Shown here: positions 54,501 through 62,246 of the stretch, in pieces
How positions within the stretch are numbered: position 1 is the first letter of the stretch
Layout of the letters: each line of letters starts with the position of its first letter
Source of the DNA: Lumbricus rubellus
Taxonomy: Eukaryota; Annelida; Clitellata; Crassiclitellata; Lumbricidae
Length of the DNA stretch: 64,000 nucleotides
Reading direction: 5' to 3'
NCBI GenBank assembly: GCA_945859605.1
Contig: OX243812.1
Coordinates: 46,637,657-46,701,656 of the forward strand
The notes under the pieces: model-generated
What the model was told of the DNA's origin: nothing
The model's database searches: none
Seen by the model: the letters and a program-made list of their open reading frames with translations, nothing else
Made by a program: the position numbers and the translations under genes

Positions 54501-57500
54501 CCTTGTGAATTACTGTCATGTGCAGACGGGCAGATCATATGAATATCTTGTAGCTGGCTTTGTATTTTTCCTTCTACAAGGGACTGCATAGAGGGTGATT
54601 CTGATTCATTTATCTTGAAACAATGTCATTCCAATTTCTAACTGCCTCAAAATTTTATGCTTGTTTGACTGCTAATTCAGATTTTCCAGCAATCGAAGAG
54701 CTTCAAGTGAACTGAAAAATATGGAGCAGAAATATGAATTATTTCTTAAGTCTATATTTAATTGTCTTGTTGGATTTTTTTATTTAGTTGACTGCTGACC
54801 CAGATTTTGTAAAAGTCGAAGAATTTCCGATTAGACTTATCGTCACTGAAGTGAAGAGTTTGGTTGTTCGACAGCCAGGTCAGCAAAGGTCAATGCGAAC
54901 GGCTAATGAAGCAGTAGTCATTTGGAAAGGAAAGCCAATTAAGAACTTCAAAAAGTTTAGGAAGGTGAGCTGAAGCTTTAAATTTATCAAGTAGACATGT
55001 ATTTGGGATGTTTACCATGCACAAAGTTTGGGAAACCTTAATCTGTGTTTAGCTTTAAGACTATAGGAGTACAGGGTGACCTTTAACTTTGAAACTGGGT
55101 GACTCGATTGTTAAGCTGACAGACGCTGCTCTTAGCTTAGACAATGTTTTCAATTCTACCATGACTCTAACTGGCCATTTAGATAGTATTTTCAAGTTAA
55201 AATACATGTTTCATTTATCATAGTAGTCCATAACAGGAAGTATAGACTTTGGTTTGAGGAATTTGTCCAATACACAAGAACGGACCAATTTAACCCATAT
55301 GCCAGATATTTTGTCTGCAAAAAGGAAAAGAATTTACTTGCAAGATCTTGGGCAATTAAGCATACAGTAGGGAATAAATATAACTTCTCTCGATGTAGCA
55401 ATTTAGTTAAGACCAACTATAAGGTTTCTGGCAGTGCGGAACTTTTGGTAATTAAATGTACGGATTTAGCAGTTGAAACAACTTCTCGTATATAATATGC
55501 TTGCACTGTTGCTGATACTTAGTGTGATTAGATTACAGACAAGAATGTTGCCTCCAACACTTCAATTGACTTCGTTTTTGATGCTTACCCTCTGAAATTG
55601 AATCAAGCTGTGGTGTTCTCCCAACAGCCAGTTTAATTTTAAAAGGAATTTGTCAGTTTTTTTACATAATTTGCGTATGGTTTGTAATGCAGCATTTATT
55701 GAGTTTCTTGCATAATTATTTGCAGATTTTCTAAGGTTTGCATTGATTCATTTTGAAGTTGAAGAGATTTCTCAGACAAATGCCTTTTCTGTATGGCATT
55801 TTATTCAGGTGCACAATCCGATTTCCGATGGTTTGCCTCGCATAATTGGAGGCAAGGATTTGATTGTACACGAGTCGAGGCCAACAGCCGAGCGAGAAGA
55901 TTGGTTTAGGAATGAGCAGGAGGTAACTTGCTTTAAGATAATTTATCATTACAACAAATTTGTTTAAATAGGTTCTACAGATCATGCAATTCAGTATATG
56001 AAACACAGTTAATGAAGTTTTGTTGCTGCTGAGATGTGAGAAAGATACGGTTCTCAGAGTTTCTTTATCAATCAGTCCATCAACTTTGACCATGAACCAC
56101 AATGTGACTATCAACCGGGTGGTAATGAATTACTGTCATGTGCAGACCTGGCAGTTCAGGTGAATATCTTGAAGCTATTTATTTGTCCTTCCAGGGGTTA
56201 TTTTAAGAAAATTTCTCAACTGCACATAATTATCAGAATAGCATCCTACATCGGGTAGATTGGTCAATATTGAGACTAAGGCCTAATTATTATTTTTCTT
56301 CTTCTTCCTAATATTATCATTATTATGTATTATTAGTAGTAGCAGTAGTAATTTATTATTATTGTTATCATTATCATGATAATGTAACTGTCTAAGTTTA
56401 TAAACCTACTTCTCCAAAGATATTAAGTCCAGGCTGGCCATGGGTATGGCGGTCATGGTGAAGCTTACGAAGGTCTGGAAAAACAAGTCCATTAGTACTC
56501 AAACCAAGCTTCGTTTGATGAAATCCTTGGTCTGGTCAGTTGCAACCTATGGTTGCGAATCATGGGTGCTTAAAAAGGCGGTGGAAAAGCAGATACAGAG
56601 TTTCGAGAACAAATGTACCCGTAAGCTTTTGCGCATTTCTTGGACGCTCAAACTTACCACAGAGCAGGTTTATCGGCTTGCCGGAACTTCACCAGAGCTC
56701 TTGGGTTCCATTAAGGCTCGCAAACTCTCCTATTTCGGTCATACCATCAGGATTCCCCAGGATTGCGTGGAAAAAGCCATTATGCTGGGTCACGTGGAAG
56801 GTTGTCGACGCAAGGGTAGACCGCGTATTAGCTGGATTGACAACATTCTTGCTTGGTCCCGTCTTTCCGGATCCAATCTTCTCGCCGCTGCACGCGATAG
56901 GAGGCAGTGGAGAGCTGTAGTCCATGCATGCGACCAACCGTCGCGCAGCGACGTCGGTGATTGACATGACATGACATGACTTCTCCAAAGAGCAGTGTTT
57001 AATCTAGTCCCCCTCTGCTGGGGGGGAGGGAAATCAGGTTTCTGGGGGGGGGAGACAATCGAGTGTCTGAAGGACTCTCGTGATGCACGTAGTGCCGAGA
57101 TGAGTAGGGGGAGGGGTATGGGGAGGGGGATGTGCCCTTCCCCATAGAAATTTTTTGAATTTCCACATTGCAATGGTACCATTTTAAGGTGTTATCTTAA
57201 CAAAATACCTCTACTTTTTCAGAGCCTCATCAGAAACTTTTTGAATTCCCACATTGCAATGGCAGCATTTTAAGGTGTCATCTTAACCAAATACCTGTAC
57301 TTTTTCAGAGCCTCATCAGAAACTTTTTGAATTTCCACATTGCAATGGCAGCATTTTAAGGTGTCATCTTAACCAAATACCTGTACTTTTTCAGAGCCTC
57401 ATCAGAAACTTTTTGAATTTCCACATTGCAATGGTAGCATTTTAATGTATCATTTTAACAAAAATACCTCTACTTTTTCAAAGCCTCATCAGAAACTTTT

Positions 57501-60500
57501 TGAATTCCCACATTGCAATGGTAGCATTCTAAGGTGTCATTTTAACAACATACCTCTACTTTTTCAGAGCCTCATCAGAAACTTTTTGAATTCTCACATT
57601 GCAATGGTAGCATTTTAAGGTGTCATTTTAACAAAAATACCTCTACTTTTTCAGAGCCTCATCAGAAACTTTTTTGAATTTCCACATTGCAATGGTAGCA
57701 TTTTAAGGTATCATTTTAACAAAAATACCTCTACTTTTTCAGAGCCTCATCAGAAACTTTTTGAATTTTCACATTGCAATGGTAGCATTTTAAGGTGTCA
57801 TTTTAACAAAAATTCCTCTACTTTTTCAGAGCCTCATCAGAAACGTTTTGAATTTCCACATTGCAATAGCAGCATTTTAAGGTGTCATCTTAACAAAATA
57901 CCTCTACTTTTTCAGAGCCTCATCAGAAACTTTTTGAATTTCCACATTGCAATGGCAGCATTTTAATGTGTCATCTTAACAAAATACCTCTACTTTTTCA
58001 GAGCCTCATCAGAAACTTTTTTGAATTTCCACATTGCAATGGTAGCATTTTAAGGTGTCATTTTAACAAAATACCTCTACTTTTTCAGAGCCTCATCAGA
58101 AACTTTTTGAATTTCCACATTGCAATAGCAGCATTTTAAGGTGTCATCTTAACAAAATACCTCTACTTTTTCAGAGCCTCATCAGAAACTTTTTGAATTT
58201 CCACATTGCAATGGCAGCATTTTAAGGTGTCATCTTAACAAAATACCTGTACTTTTTCAGAGCCTCATCAGAAACTTTTTGAAATTTCACATTGTAATGG
58301 CAGCATTTTAAGGTGTCATCTTAACAAAATACCTCTACTTTTTCAGAGCCTCATCAGAAACTTTTTGAATTTCCACATTGCAATGGCAGCATTTTAAGGT
58401 GTCATCTTAACAAAATACCTCTACTTTTTCAAAGCCTCATCAGAAACTTTTGAATTTCCACATTGCAATGGTAGCATTTTAAGGTGTCATCTTAACAAAA
58501 TACCTCTACTTTTTCAGAGCCTCATCAGAAACTTTTTGAATTTTCACATTGTAATGGCAGCATTTTAAGGTGTCATTTTGACAAAATACCTCTACTTTCT
58601 TTTCAGTGCTTATAAGAGTGGGATAAGACTTCAATAAATATAAGCAACACTTTAAAAACAAATTTGGGGGGGCGGGGGGTGCTATTTCCACACTATAATA
58701 GTACCCCTTTAAGGTGCCATTTTAGCAAAATAACTCCATTAGACTATTCAGTACTGATAACAAGTGTTTTAGGATTCAATATATATATTATTATTATAAT
58801 TACAATAAAAAATATCTTTATGTATTGAGTTCAGCAGCTCAGTTCTCCAGTTGCTGAGTTAGGCAATTCTAATGAATAAATGCAGACATGAATATAATAG
58901 TAGCCTATATAAGCTGATTTTTCAGCACTATATCAGTTTAACCCTATTTCCCAAGATGGTCCTGAATTGCTGACCAGGACGTACTTTCTGAAATCATATT
59001 TTAATGGTACACAAACCAACCAAGAACTAATAAACTACCGGTACCAAATTCAGATAGCCATGTGTAGTAATGATGTTGTTTTTATATGTGTTCAAATAAT
59101 TAATAGGACCAAACATTTTGAAGTTTTACAGTTTAAAATTTGAAGGATACCACTGGTGAAAAGCCATTCAGTTGCACAAAAGTAGTATTTGTACAAATAT
59201 TAGCAGTAAGTTATTCTCATTTTAGCAGGATTGTGTCATATATTATGATAGTAAATAATAACATTATAACCATATAATTAACCATATAATAATTAATAGT
59301 ATTACAGTATATTATAACAGTTCACGTAATACAATGATGTAGGCTAAACAGCAACTAAGCTAAGCGTTATTTGGCTTGCATCAGACAGCTTGTTTGAATA
59401 TGCCATGTCTTTATCTCTAGACTTGTTTTCTTGTATTTTATGCCAATAGAGTTGTCATTAAAAATTTAAAGTTAGATTCATGGCAAAAATGTCTTATAAT
59501 CTTGTTTGTTACAATTAGTTAAATTAAAATATATTAGCTACTTACATTGTTTGTGCGATTGTGTGTAAAAAAGTAACTGCACAAAACCTGATTTTCAACT
59601 GCACAAATTCGTTTTCCAACTACACACTTTGTGTCCAGCTGCACGTTAAAATAACCCCTGTGTCCTTCTACAAGGAACTGCATAGAGGATGATTCTGATT
59701 CATTTATCTTGAAACAATGTCACCAATTCTACAATTTCAGTTTCTTCATTTTTTTAAAGTTTATTTAAACCAATTATAATATCTTAAGAACAGAAAACAA
59801 TATCGCTGCCATAGTTACAAAGGCAGATCTGAAAAGACAGCAAGTCCAACTTGATAGCAATACAAAGTATTACAAATACAATTTAACGAGTTATCAACAT
59901 AAGCTACTCTTAAGTGAAGCATGACATTTGAGTCACTTAGAAACAAAAGCAAAATATGTCTTCTATTCGTAAAATTTGACAGCCTGGCAATTTTCAGATC
60001 AATATGAGGAGAAGCTGTCGCACCAATTTTAACATTTCTGTGACCATTTGGCATAGGGAATAAAATACATTAGGGCAAAAGGAAATAACAATACTTTTAA
60101 AAATTTACATCTGATCTAACAAAGTAATTGAATAAATATTACGATATTAGCTGTTATGGGTACATTTAGATAAGTTCTGTTAGCTAAGTTAATTCTGTTA
60201 GCTAAGTTAGTTCTAGATTTATGTTTGATTCCTGTCTCTGAATGTGAACAACTGTTGTAATTATCGCAATTTTTCATCATGACATAGGTGACCTTATTTA
60301 GCGAGATTATCGACCCCTTCAGGGTCCTATCTTCATTAACCACAAAATTGTAATTACATTGCGATAGTTGTCAGACCTGTCATATGTTGGCTACAGAAAA
60401 TAAAATTGAATTGAATGCTACAGCAGTTTAGATGTACGCAGTAAAAAATGCAATTTATATGTTATTTCCATTGTAGGCTGAAAGTCAGAGAAGCAATAAT

Positions 60501-60533
60501 TCTGAATTGTTGTCACAGGACCTCAACTGGTAA
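42524..60533 (+). CDS. NBN: Nibrin, NBN/NBS1 (16 exons, 716 aa)
   Basis: Nibrin is the phospho-adaptor of the MRE11-RAD50-NBS1 complex in nuclear double-strand break sensing and ATM activation. Joined exons give 716 residues against 754 in human. Layout: MWKLVGERKPD start; FHA domain about 12-106 with GRRDCEIL and SISRKHAVIK holding the Arg, Ser and His expected to bind phosphopeptide; tandem BRCT about 107-324 with VTIKVICALV, SGKTFIFL and AESEIGFAVLY; a disordered Ser/Thr-rich middle with KKRAREE; the MRE11-binding NFKKFRK at about 655-660; then PRIIGGKDLIVHESRP. The human C-terminal ATM-binding segment is replaced by a short end SELLSQDLNW. Two introns use GC donors. Exon 13 and the last exon are the least certain, since the middle and end of the protein evolve fast. 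Confidence 0.93.
43244..43993. mobile_element. 750-bp GC-rich block with 12-bp perfect terminal inverted repeat
   Basis: ATCGATGGTCGT at 43244-43255 is the exact inverse of ACGACCATCGAT at 43982-43993. Between them base composition is much richer in G and C than the flanks, with internal repeats: GCACCGTTGTGC three times, CCGCCCAC(C/G)TCT twice, and CGACGACTGA-type units near the right end. No transposase or clear gene. Open frames in it are short and match nothing recognised. No target duplication is certain. It is either an unclassified non-autonomous DNA element or a CpG-rich intronic regulatory block. Located in NBN intron 1. Confidence 0.55.
44487..44616 (+). repeat. tRNA-derived SINE, internally deleted
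   Basis: Starts GTGGGGCACGGTGGTGTAGT like the SINE head, then jumps to GGCGTGAAACTCCGAT and the 3' module GAGAAGTGC-like / GAAGGGGCGCTATCACGAG. The B-box region is missing. It ends 40 bases before the NBN exon 2 acceptor. Confidence 0.75.
44657..44790 (+). CDS. NBN: NBN exon 2 (FHA, first half)
   Basis: Residues 11-55, LVHYLTVGKEYNIGRRDCEI then LILDDMSISRKHAVIKIIHP. Acceptor ttgtcag, donor gtacgt. Confidence 0.95.
45296..45705. mobile_element. 410-bp MITE with GTTTCCGGTAAC inverted ends
   Basis: AATGTTGTGTTTCCGGTAAC near the left end is the exact inverse of GTTACCGGAAACACAACATT near the right end, with outer poly-A/T and CCT..AGG. The interior is AT-rich with TTTAAAATTT-like runs and AAAATATTTTCC twice. 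No coding. Located in NBN intron 2. Confidence 0.82.
46038..46189 (+). CDS. NBN: NBN exon 3 (FHA, second half)
   Basis: Residues 56-106, TFPERKSVLHFKDISKLGTQ then LKDGRIANGEERTLSDGDLL. SKLGT matches the SKxGT loop; the usual Asn after it is not obvious. Acceptor atatag, donor gttagt. Confidence 0.92.
46315..46400 (+). repeat. tRNA-like SINE fragment
   Basis: GTAACGTGGTGAACTAGC followed 40 bases later by a B box GGTTCAAACCC (46356-46366). It is too short to assign to a family. Located in NBN intron 3. Confidence 0.4.
46735..46894 (+). CDS. NBN: NBN exon 4 (BRCT1)
   Basis: Residues 106-159, AIYDPLVVTTSCLLPGSKKD through KLGGHLVNEWCRECQLVVMT and NLSVTIK. Acceptor ctacag. The donor is GC: AAG|GCAAGT. 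Confidence 0.93.
47812..47918 (+). CDS. NBN: NBN exon 5 (BRCT1 end)
   Basis: Residues 160-195, VICALVSLKPIVTPQYLDDL then VKAVEGGSMKLPNPG. Acceptor gattcag. Donor gtaggt is chosen because continuing past it hits TAG. Confidence 0.92.
48597..48714 (+). CDS. NBN: NBN exon 6 (BRCT2 start)
   Basis: Residues 195-234, YLPSLSESQVSSADVSFSPD then ARRQTLFSGKTFIFLSPSQ, like the human KGKTFIFL block. Acceptor tgtcag, donor gttatt. Confidence 0.93.
49446..49621 (+). CDS. NBN: NBN exon 7 (BRCT2)
   Basis: Residues 235-293, FKKLHLGLELGGAKTKLITD through SWIQNIQSVLT. Acceptor ttttcag, donor gtaact. Confidence 0.94.
50215..50306 (+). CDS. NBN: NBN exon 8 (BRCT2 end)
   Basis: Residues 293-324, VKRRMIAESEIGFAVLYCST then ATQCNPSIEL, matching EAEIGLAVIF of human. 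Acceptor tttag, donor gtttgt. Confidence 0.93.
51058..51266 (+). repeat. tRNA-derived SINE, full-length
   Basis: Head GTGGGGCTTAATGGTGTAAG, B box GGTTCAAATCC (51102-51112), middle GCAAGTCCTTCACTCGCAAT, 3' module GGGAGCGCCTCTGAGTAGAA and TTGAAGGGGCACT, tail ACATATG. Same family as 1-111, 44487-44616 and 61844-62060. It ends 48 bases before NBN exon 9. Confidence 0.88.
51314..51404 (+). CDS. NBN: NBN exon 9
   Basis: Residues 324-354, VTTSGLPAQSLSQNPLQSAS then IGQSQSAIK. Acceptor gtgaag. The donor is GC (AAAAG|GCAAGA), the only site nearby that keeps phase with exon 10; the GT at 51411 would put exon 10 in a frame with a stop. SQ and TQ-like dipeptides fit the ATM-target-rich linker. Confidence 0.78.
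51909..51972 (+). CDS. NBN: NBN exon 10
   Basis: Residues 354-375, TPVTASLNQSSTFRIPLPPV then Q. Acceptor ttgtag, donor gtagac. Linker region with weak family similarity. Confidence 0.82.
52616..52677 (+). CDS. NBN: NBN exon 11
   Basis: Residues 376-396, IKEEPLSQPTAEQPSARVKK plus a split Arg. It joins exon 12 to make KKRAREE, like KKRERDEE of human. Acceptor tctag, donor gtaaga. Confidence 0.88.
53022..53568 (+). CDS. NBN: NBN exon 12 (large disordered-region exon)
   Basis: Residues 396-578, AREETDSRDSIAVTLNTLSE through NKKLFSKLEDCKTSVSFL. Ser/Thr/Glu-rich, low similarity. Acceptor tttag. The donor gttagt at 53569 is chosen to keep phase with exon 13; the alternative gtctgt at 53553 (after AAAAC) does not. 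Confidence 0.82.
54229..54297 (+). CDS. NBN: NBN exon 13 (probable)
   Basis: Residues 579-601, EKESTKENVEIQPGYLTAAL then PIR. Phase 0 at both ends, acceptor ctgcag, donor gtgagt. No family motif, so support is from splice sites and phase only. Confidence 0.62.
54505..54635 (+). repeat. Intragenic duplicate segment, copy A
   Basis: GTGAATTACTGTCATGTGCA, GAATATCTTG, CCTTCTACAAGG and GATTCTGATTCATTTATCTT recur in the last NBN intron at 56125-56191 and, after the inserted element, at 59661-59725. Confidence 0.85.
54664..54705 (+). pseudogene. Relic of NBN exon 14 start
   Basis: TTGACTGCTAATTCAGATTT then CGAAGAG matches the first 40 bases of exon 14 (TTGACTGCTGACCCAGATTT and CGAAGAA). It would read LTANSDFPAIEEL against LTADPDFVKVEEF. 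It lies about 120 bases upstream of exon 14 and has no AG acceptor. Confidence 0.6.
54788..54964 (+). CDS. NBN: NBN exon 14 (MRE11-binding motif)
   Basis: Residues 602-660, LTADPDFVKVEEFPIRLIVT through VVIWKGKPIKNFKKFRK. NFKKF is the conserved MRE11-binding signature. Acceptor tttag, donor gtgagc. Confidence 0.95.
55809..55922 (+). CDS. NBN: NBN exon 15
   Basis: Residues 661-698, VHNPISDGLPRIIGGKDLIV then HESRPTAEREDWFRNEQE, matching PHIIGGSDLIAHHAR and EEWLRQEME of human. Acceptor attcag, donor gtaact. Confidence 0.95.
56421..56978 (+). mobile_element. 5'-truncated LINE, RT C-terminal region, nested
   Basis: Flanked by a perfect 13-bp target duplication ACTTCTCCAAAGA (56408-56420 and 56979-56991). 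Frame 56440-56964 encodes ATYGCESWVLKKAVEKQIQS, TRKLLRISWTLKLTTEQV, LSYFGHTIRIP and GRPRISWIDNIL, followed by a (ACATG)n tail. The frame is open, so the copy is fairly recent. It differs from the other LINE lineages in the window. Confidence 0.92.
56994..57140 (+). repeat. C/G-run interspersed repeat, copy 2
   Basis: AGTGTTTAATCTAGTCCCCC, AAATCAGGTTTCTGGGGGGG and GACAATCGAGTGTC are the reverse complement of the sequence at 41935-42058. Located inside the 3.5-kb element, between the LINE and the array. Confidence 0.75.
57145..58607. repeat. 86-bp tandem array, about 17 copies
   Basis: Each monomer reads through CTACTTTTTCAGAGCCTCAT, CAGAAACTTTTTGAATTTCC, ACATTGCAATGGCAGCATTT and AAGGTGTCATCTTAACAAAA. 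The block CAGAGCCTCATCAGAAAC recurs 16 times at 86-87 base spacing from 57221 to 58517. Copies are about 95% alike by eye. Diverged monomer remnants continue at 58681-58760. Every unit has a pyrimidine tract followed by CAG. Confidence 0.97.
60477..60533 (+). CDS. NBN: NBN exon 16 (probable terminal exon)
   Basis: Residues 699-716, AESQRSNNSELLSQDLNW, stop TAA. Acceptor ttgtag, phase 0. SELLSQDL loosely aligns with ESLADDL of human, but the aromatic tail (FRYNP) is missing. Confidence 0.65.
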   Translation, partial: AESQRSNNSELLSQDLNW

Positions 60534-61224
60534 ATACTTAACATGAGACTTCAAGGAAGTATGCATGTATTATAACTACGCTGGATGGACTGTGTAGACA
60601 AAGACATAACGTAAACTTGGACTAAACAAGAGATAGTTGATTTAGTAGAATATTAGCAGATCTGACGAAGAACACAGAGCATATTATGTACTTAACCTTC
60701 AAGGGATATGTTGCAAACTTTTCCACAAATAGCATCTGATGATTATTTGTTGTTTTACATAATACATCTTGTGGACTGTGGAGTCCATCCCTTCACTATT
60801 CCTGGACCATATGTTGGTGACAGTTTCATTGCTTTAATGGGACCAGCTAGAAGACTAGTCCATGTACTGGTCTCTTGCAGGATATCGTATATAGTAATGG
60901 CGATTGTAATCGTAATATTAATAATATGTCTGGTGTATTCTGCGTTTTTTCTTAAATGTTAAAGTTTCCACATTTTGACACCAGTTTCTGTAACGGCCTC
61001 TGTTGTGTTTTTTAGTTGGCAACCTCTGGCTCGGAAACGATGAAACGAAAAAGAAGTTTTTACTGCTTTGGGACCAATAGTGTACATTGTACTGTACAAG
61101 TTGTTTCTCTGTGAAAGAATCACTGAATGTGCTCTCATTCTGATTGCACATACATTGGAATGTACTGTTTCTGAGATGTTGAGCAAACATTGTCATGATA
61201 ATTATATGTTAATCAAAAATCCTG

Positions 61225-61230
61225 ATTAAA
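61225..61230 (+). terminator. NBN poly(A) signal candidate
   Basis: ATTAAA about 690 bases after the NBN stop. No canonical AATAAA is closer in the expected range. Confidence 0.4.
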
Positions 61231-61843
61231 ATGTGAACTGTGTTTAACATCGTTGTTATTATTATTATTATTCTTATTATTACAAGCATTTGTAACACGC
61301 GCAAAGTCACATAAAAATGCGAATAGGAGCCGCAGTTAGTCGTTTGTTAATTAATTGATTAATCATTAAATGATATTGATATCTGCATCTCCTTTCTGGA
61401 TGTAGACTATAGATGCTATATCTATGCTGGCATCTCCAGTTTTTGAAACTTCAGTCAATACCTGACACTGCTGATCACCTTATTGGTGGTCTCACAAAGG
61501 TTGCCGACTTATTTCCCACGTGTTGGACTCTGTTCACTGGCTTCCACACCAGCAACATGCTATCATCCATCGCTGACCTTGTTCTGGGAGATTTACATTG
61601 GAAATTAAAGTGGTTGTGTATAGCATGATGGGTGTGTGTGAGCTAAACAGGAGTGCCTCATATTTCATTAGACTCCAGAGTTGGTCTATCGAGAAAGCAC
61701 ATTAATTTGGAATCTTGGATCACTGTCTCCTCTGAAACATACTTTACACATAATTATGCTGAGTGATAGACCTGTCACCTATAATTAATTAGAAGGCATT
61801 TGGATGAATATCATGCAGCGAGATTTTTTAATATGTAACTTTA

Positions 61844-62060
61844 TGTATGTATGTGCACTTGTTATAGCGCCCCTTCAAGCTCTCTCTACTCAGAGGCGCT
61901 CCCGATGCAGAGCGGACACTGCATCGGAGTTTCACGCCGAAGCGCTGAGCAATTGTAAGTGAAGGACTTGCCCAAGGTCTTTACGCGGGGAGGTGGATTC
62001 GAACCTCGGACCTTCCGGCTCCAAGGCAACGACGCCACCACTAGACCACCGCGCCCCACA
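61844..62060 (-). repeat. tRNA-derived SINE, full-length
   Basis: Reads on the minus strand from GTGGGGCGCGGTGGTCTAGT (A-box region) through B box GGTTCGAATCC (+ strand 61995-62005), GGGCAAGTCCTTCACTTACA, GGGAGCGCCTCTGAGTAGAG, GAAGGGGCGCTATAACAAGT to a GCACATACATAC tail. It is the best-preserved copy of the family. Confidence 0.9.
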
Positions 62061-62246
62061 ACTTTAGACAAAGGGCCCACAATTTCACCTTCCCAAGTTT
62101 GATGAACTTTATTCTAAGAATGTTATATAGAAGTGTGTACTTAAATCTTAACCATAACTACTAAGCCTTAATTGCTGTCAATTTTGCTAATGTAAAATTA
62201 AAGCATTCTGCCTGTTGTCTTTTTGGAATTAAGCGAATATACATAC

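Larger units (their letters stand above)
56192..59660. mobile_element. 3.5-kb element with hAT-like ends carrying a nested LINE and satellite array
   Basis: A perfect 8-bp target duplication TGTCCTTC lies at 56184-56191 and 59661-59668. Ends are CAGGGGTTATTTTAA and its exact inverse TTAAAATAACCCCTG. Subterminal motifs CAACTGCACA occur once at the left and repeatedly at the right (CAACTGCACA, CAACTACACA, CAGCTGCACG). The empty-site sequence is predicted by copy A at 54505-54635. No transposase was seen. It holds a LINE (56421-56978), the C/G-run repeat (56994-57140) and the 86-bp array (57145-58607). Confidence 0.88.

Noticed and set aside
60708..60962. 84-codon open frame with a hydrophobic end, downstream of NBN
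   Set aside because: It lies in the NBN 3' UTR, has no splice context or family likeness, and is of a length expected by chance.
61990..62060. Possible tRNA gene on the minus strand
   Set aside because: The same tRNA-like head occurs in several copies followed by the same SINE body; it is SINE, not a tRNA gene.
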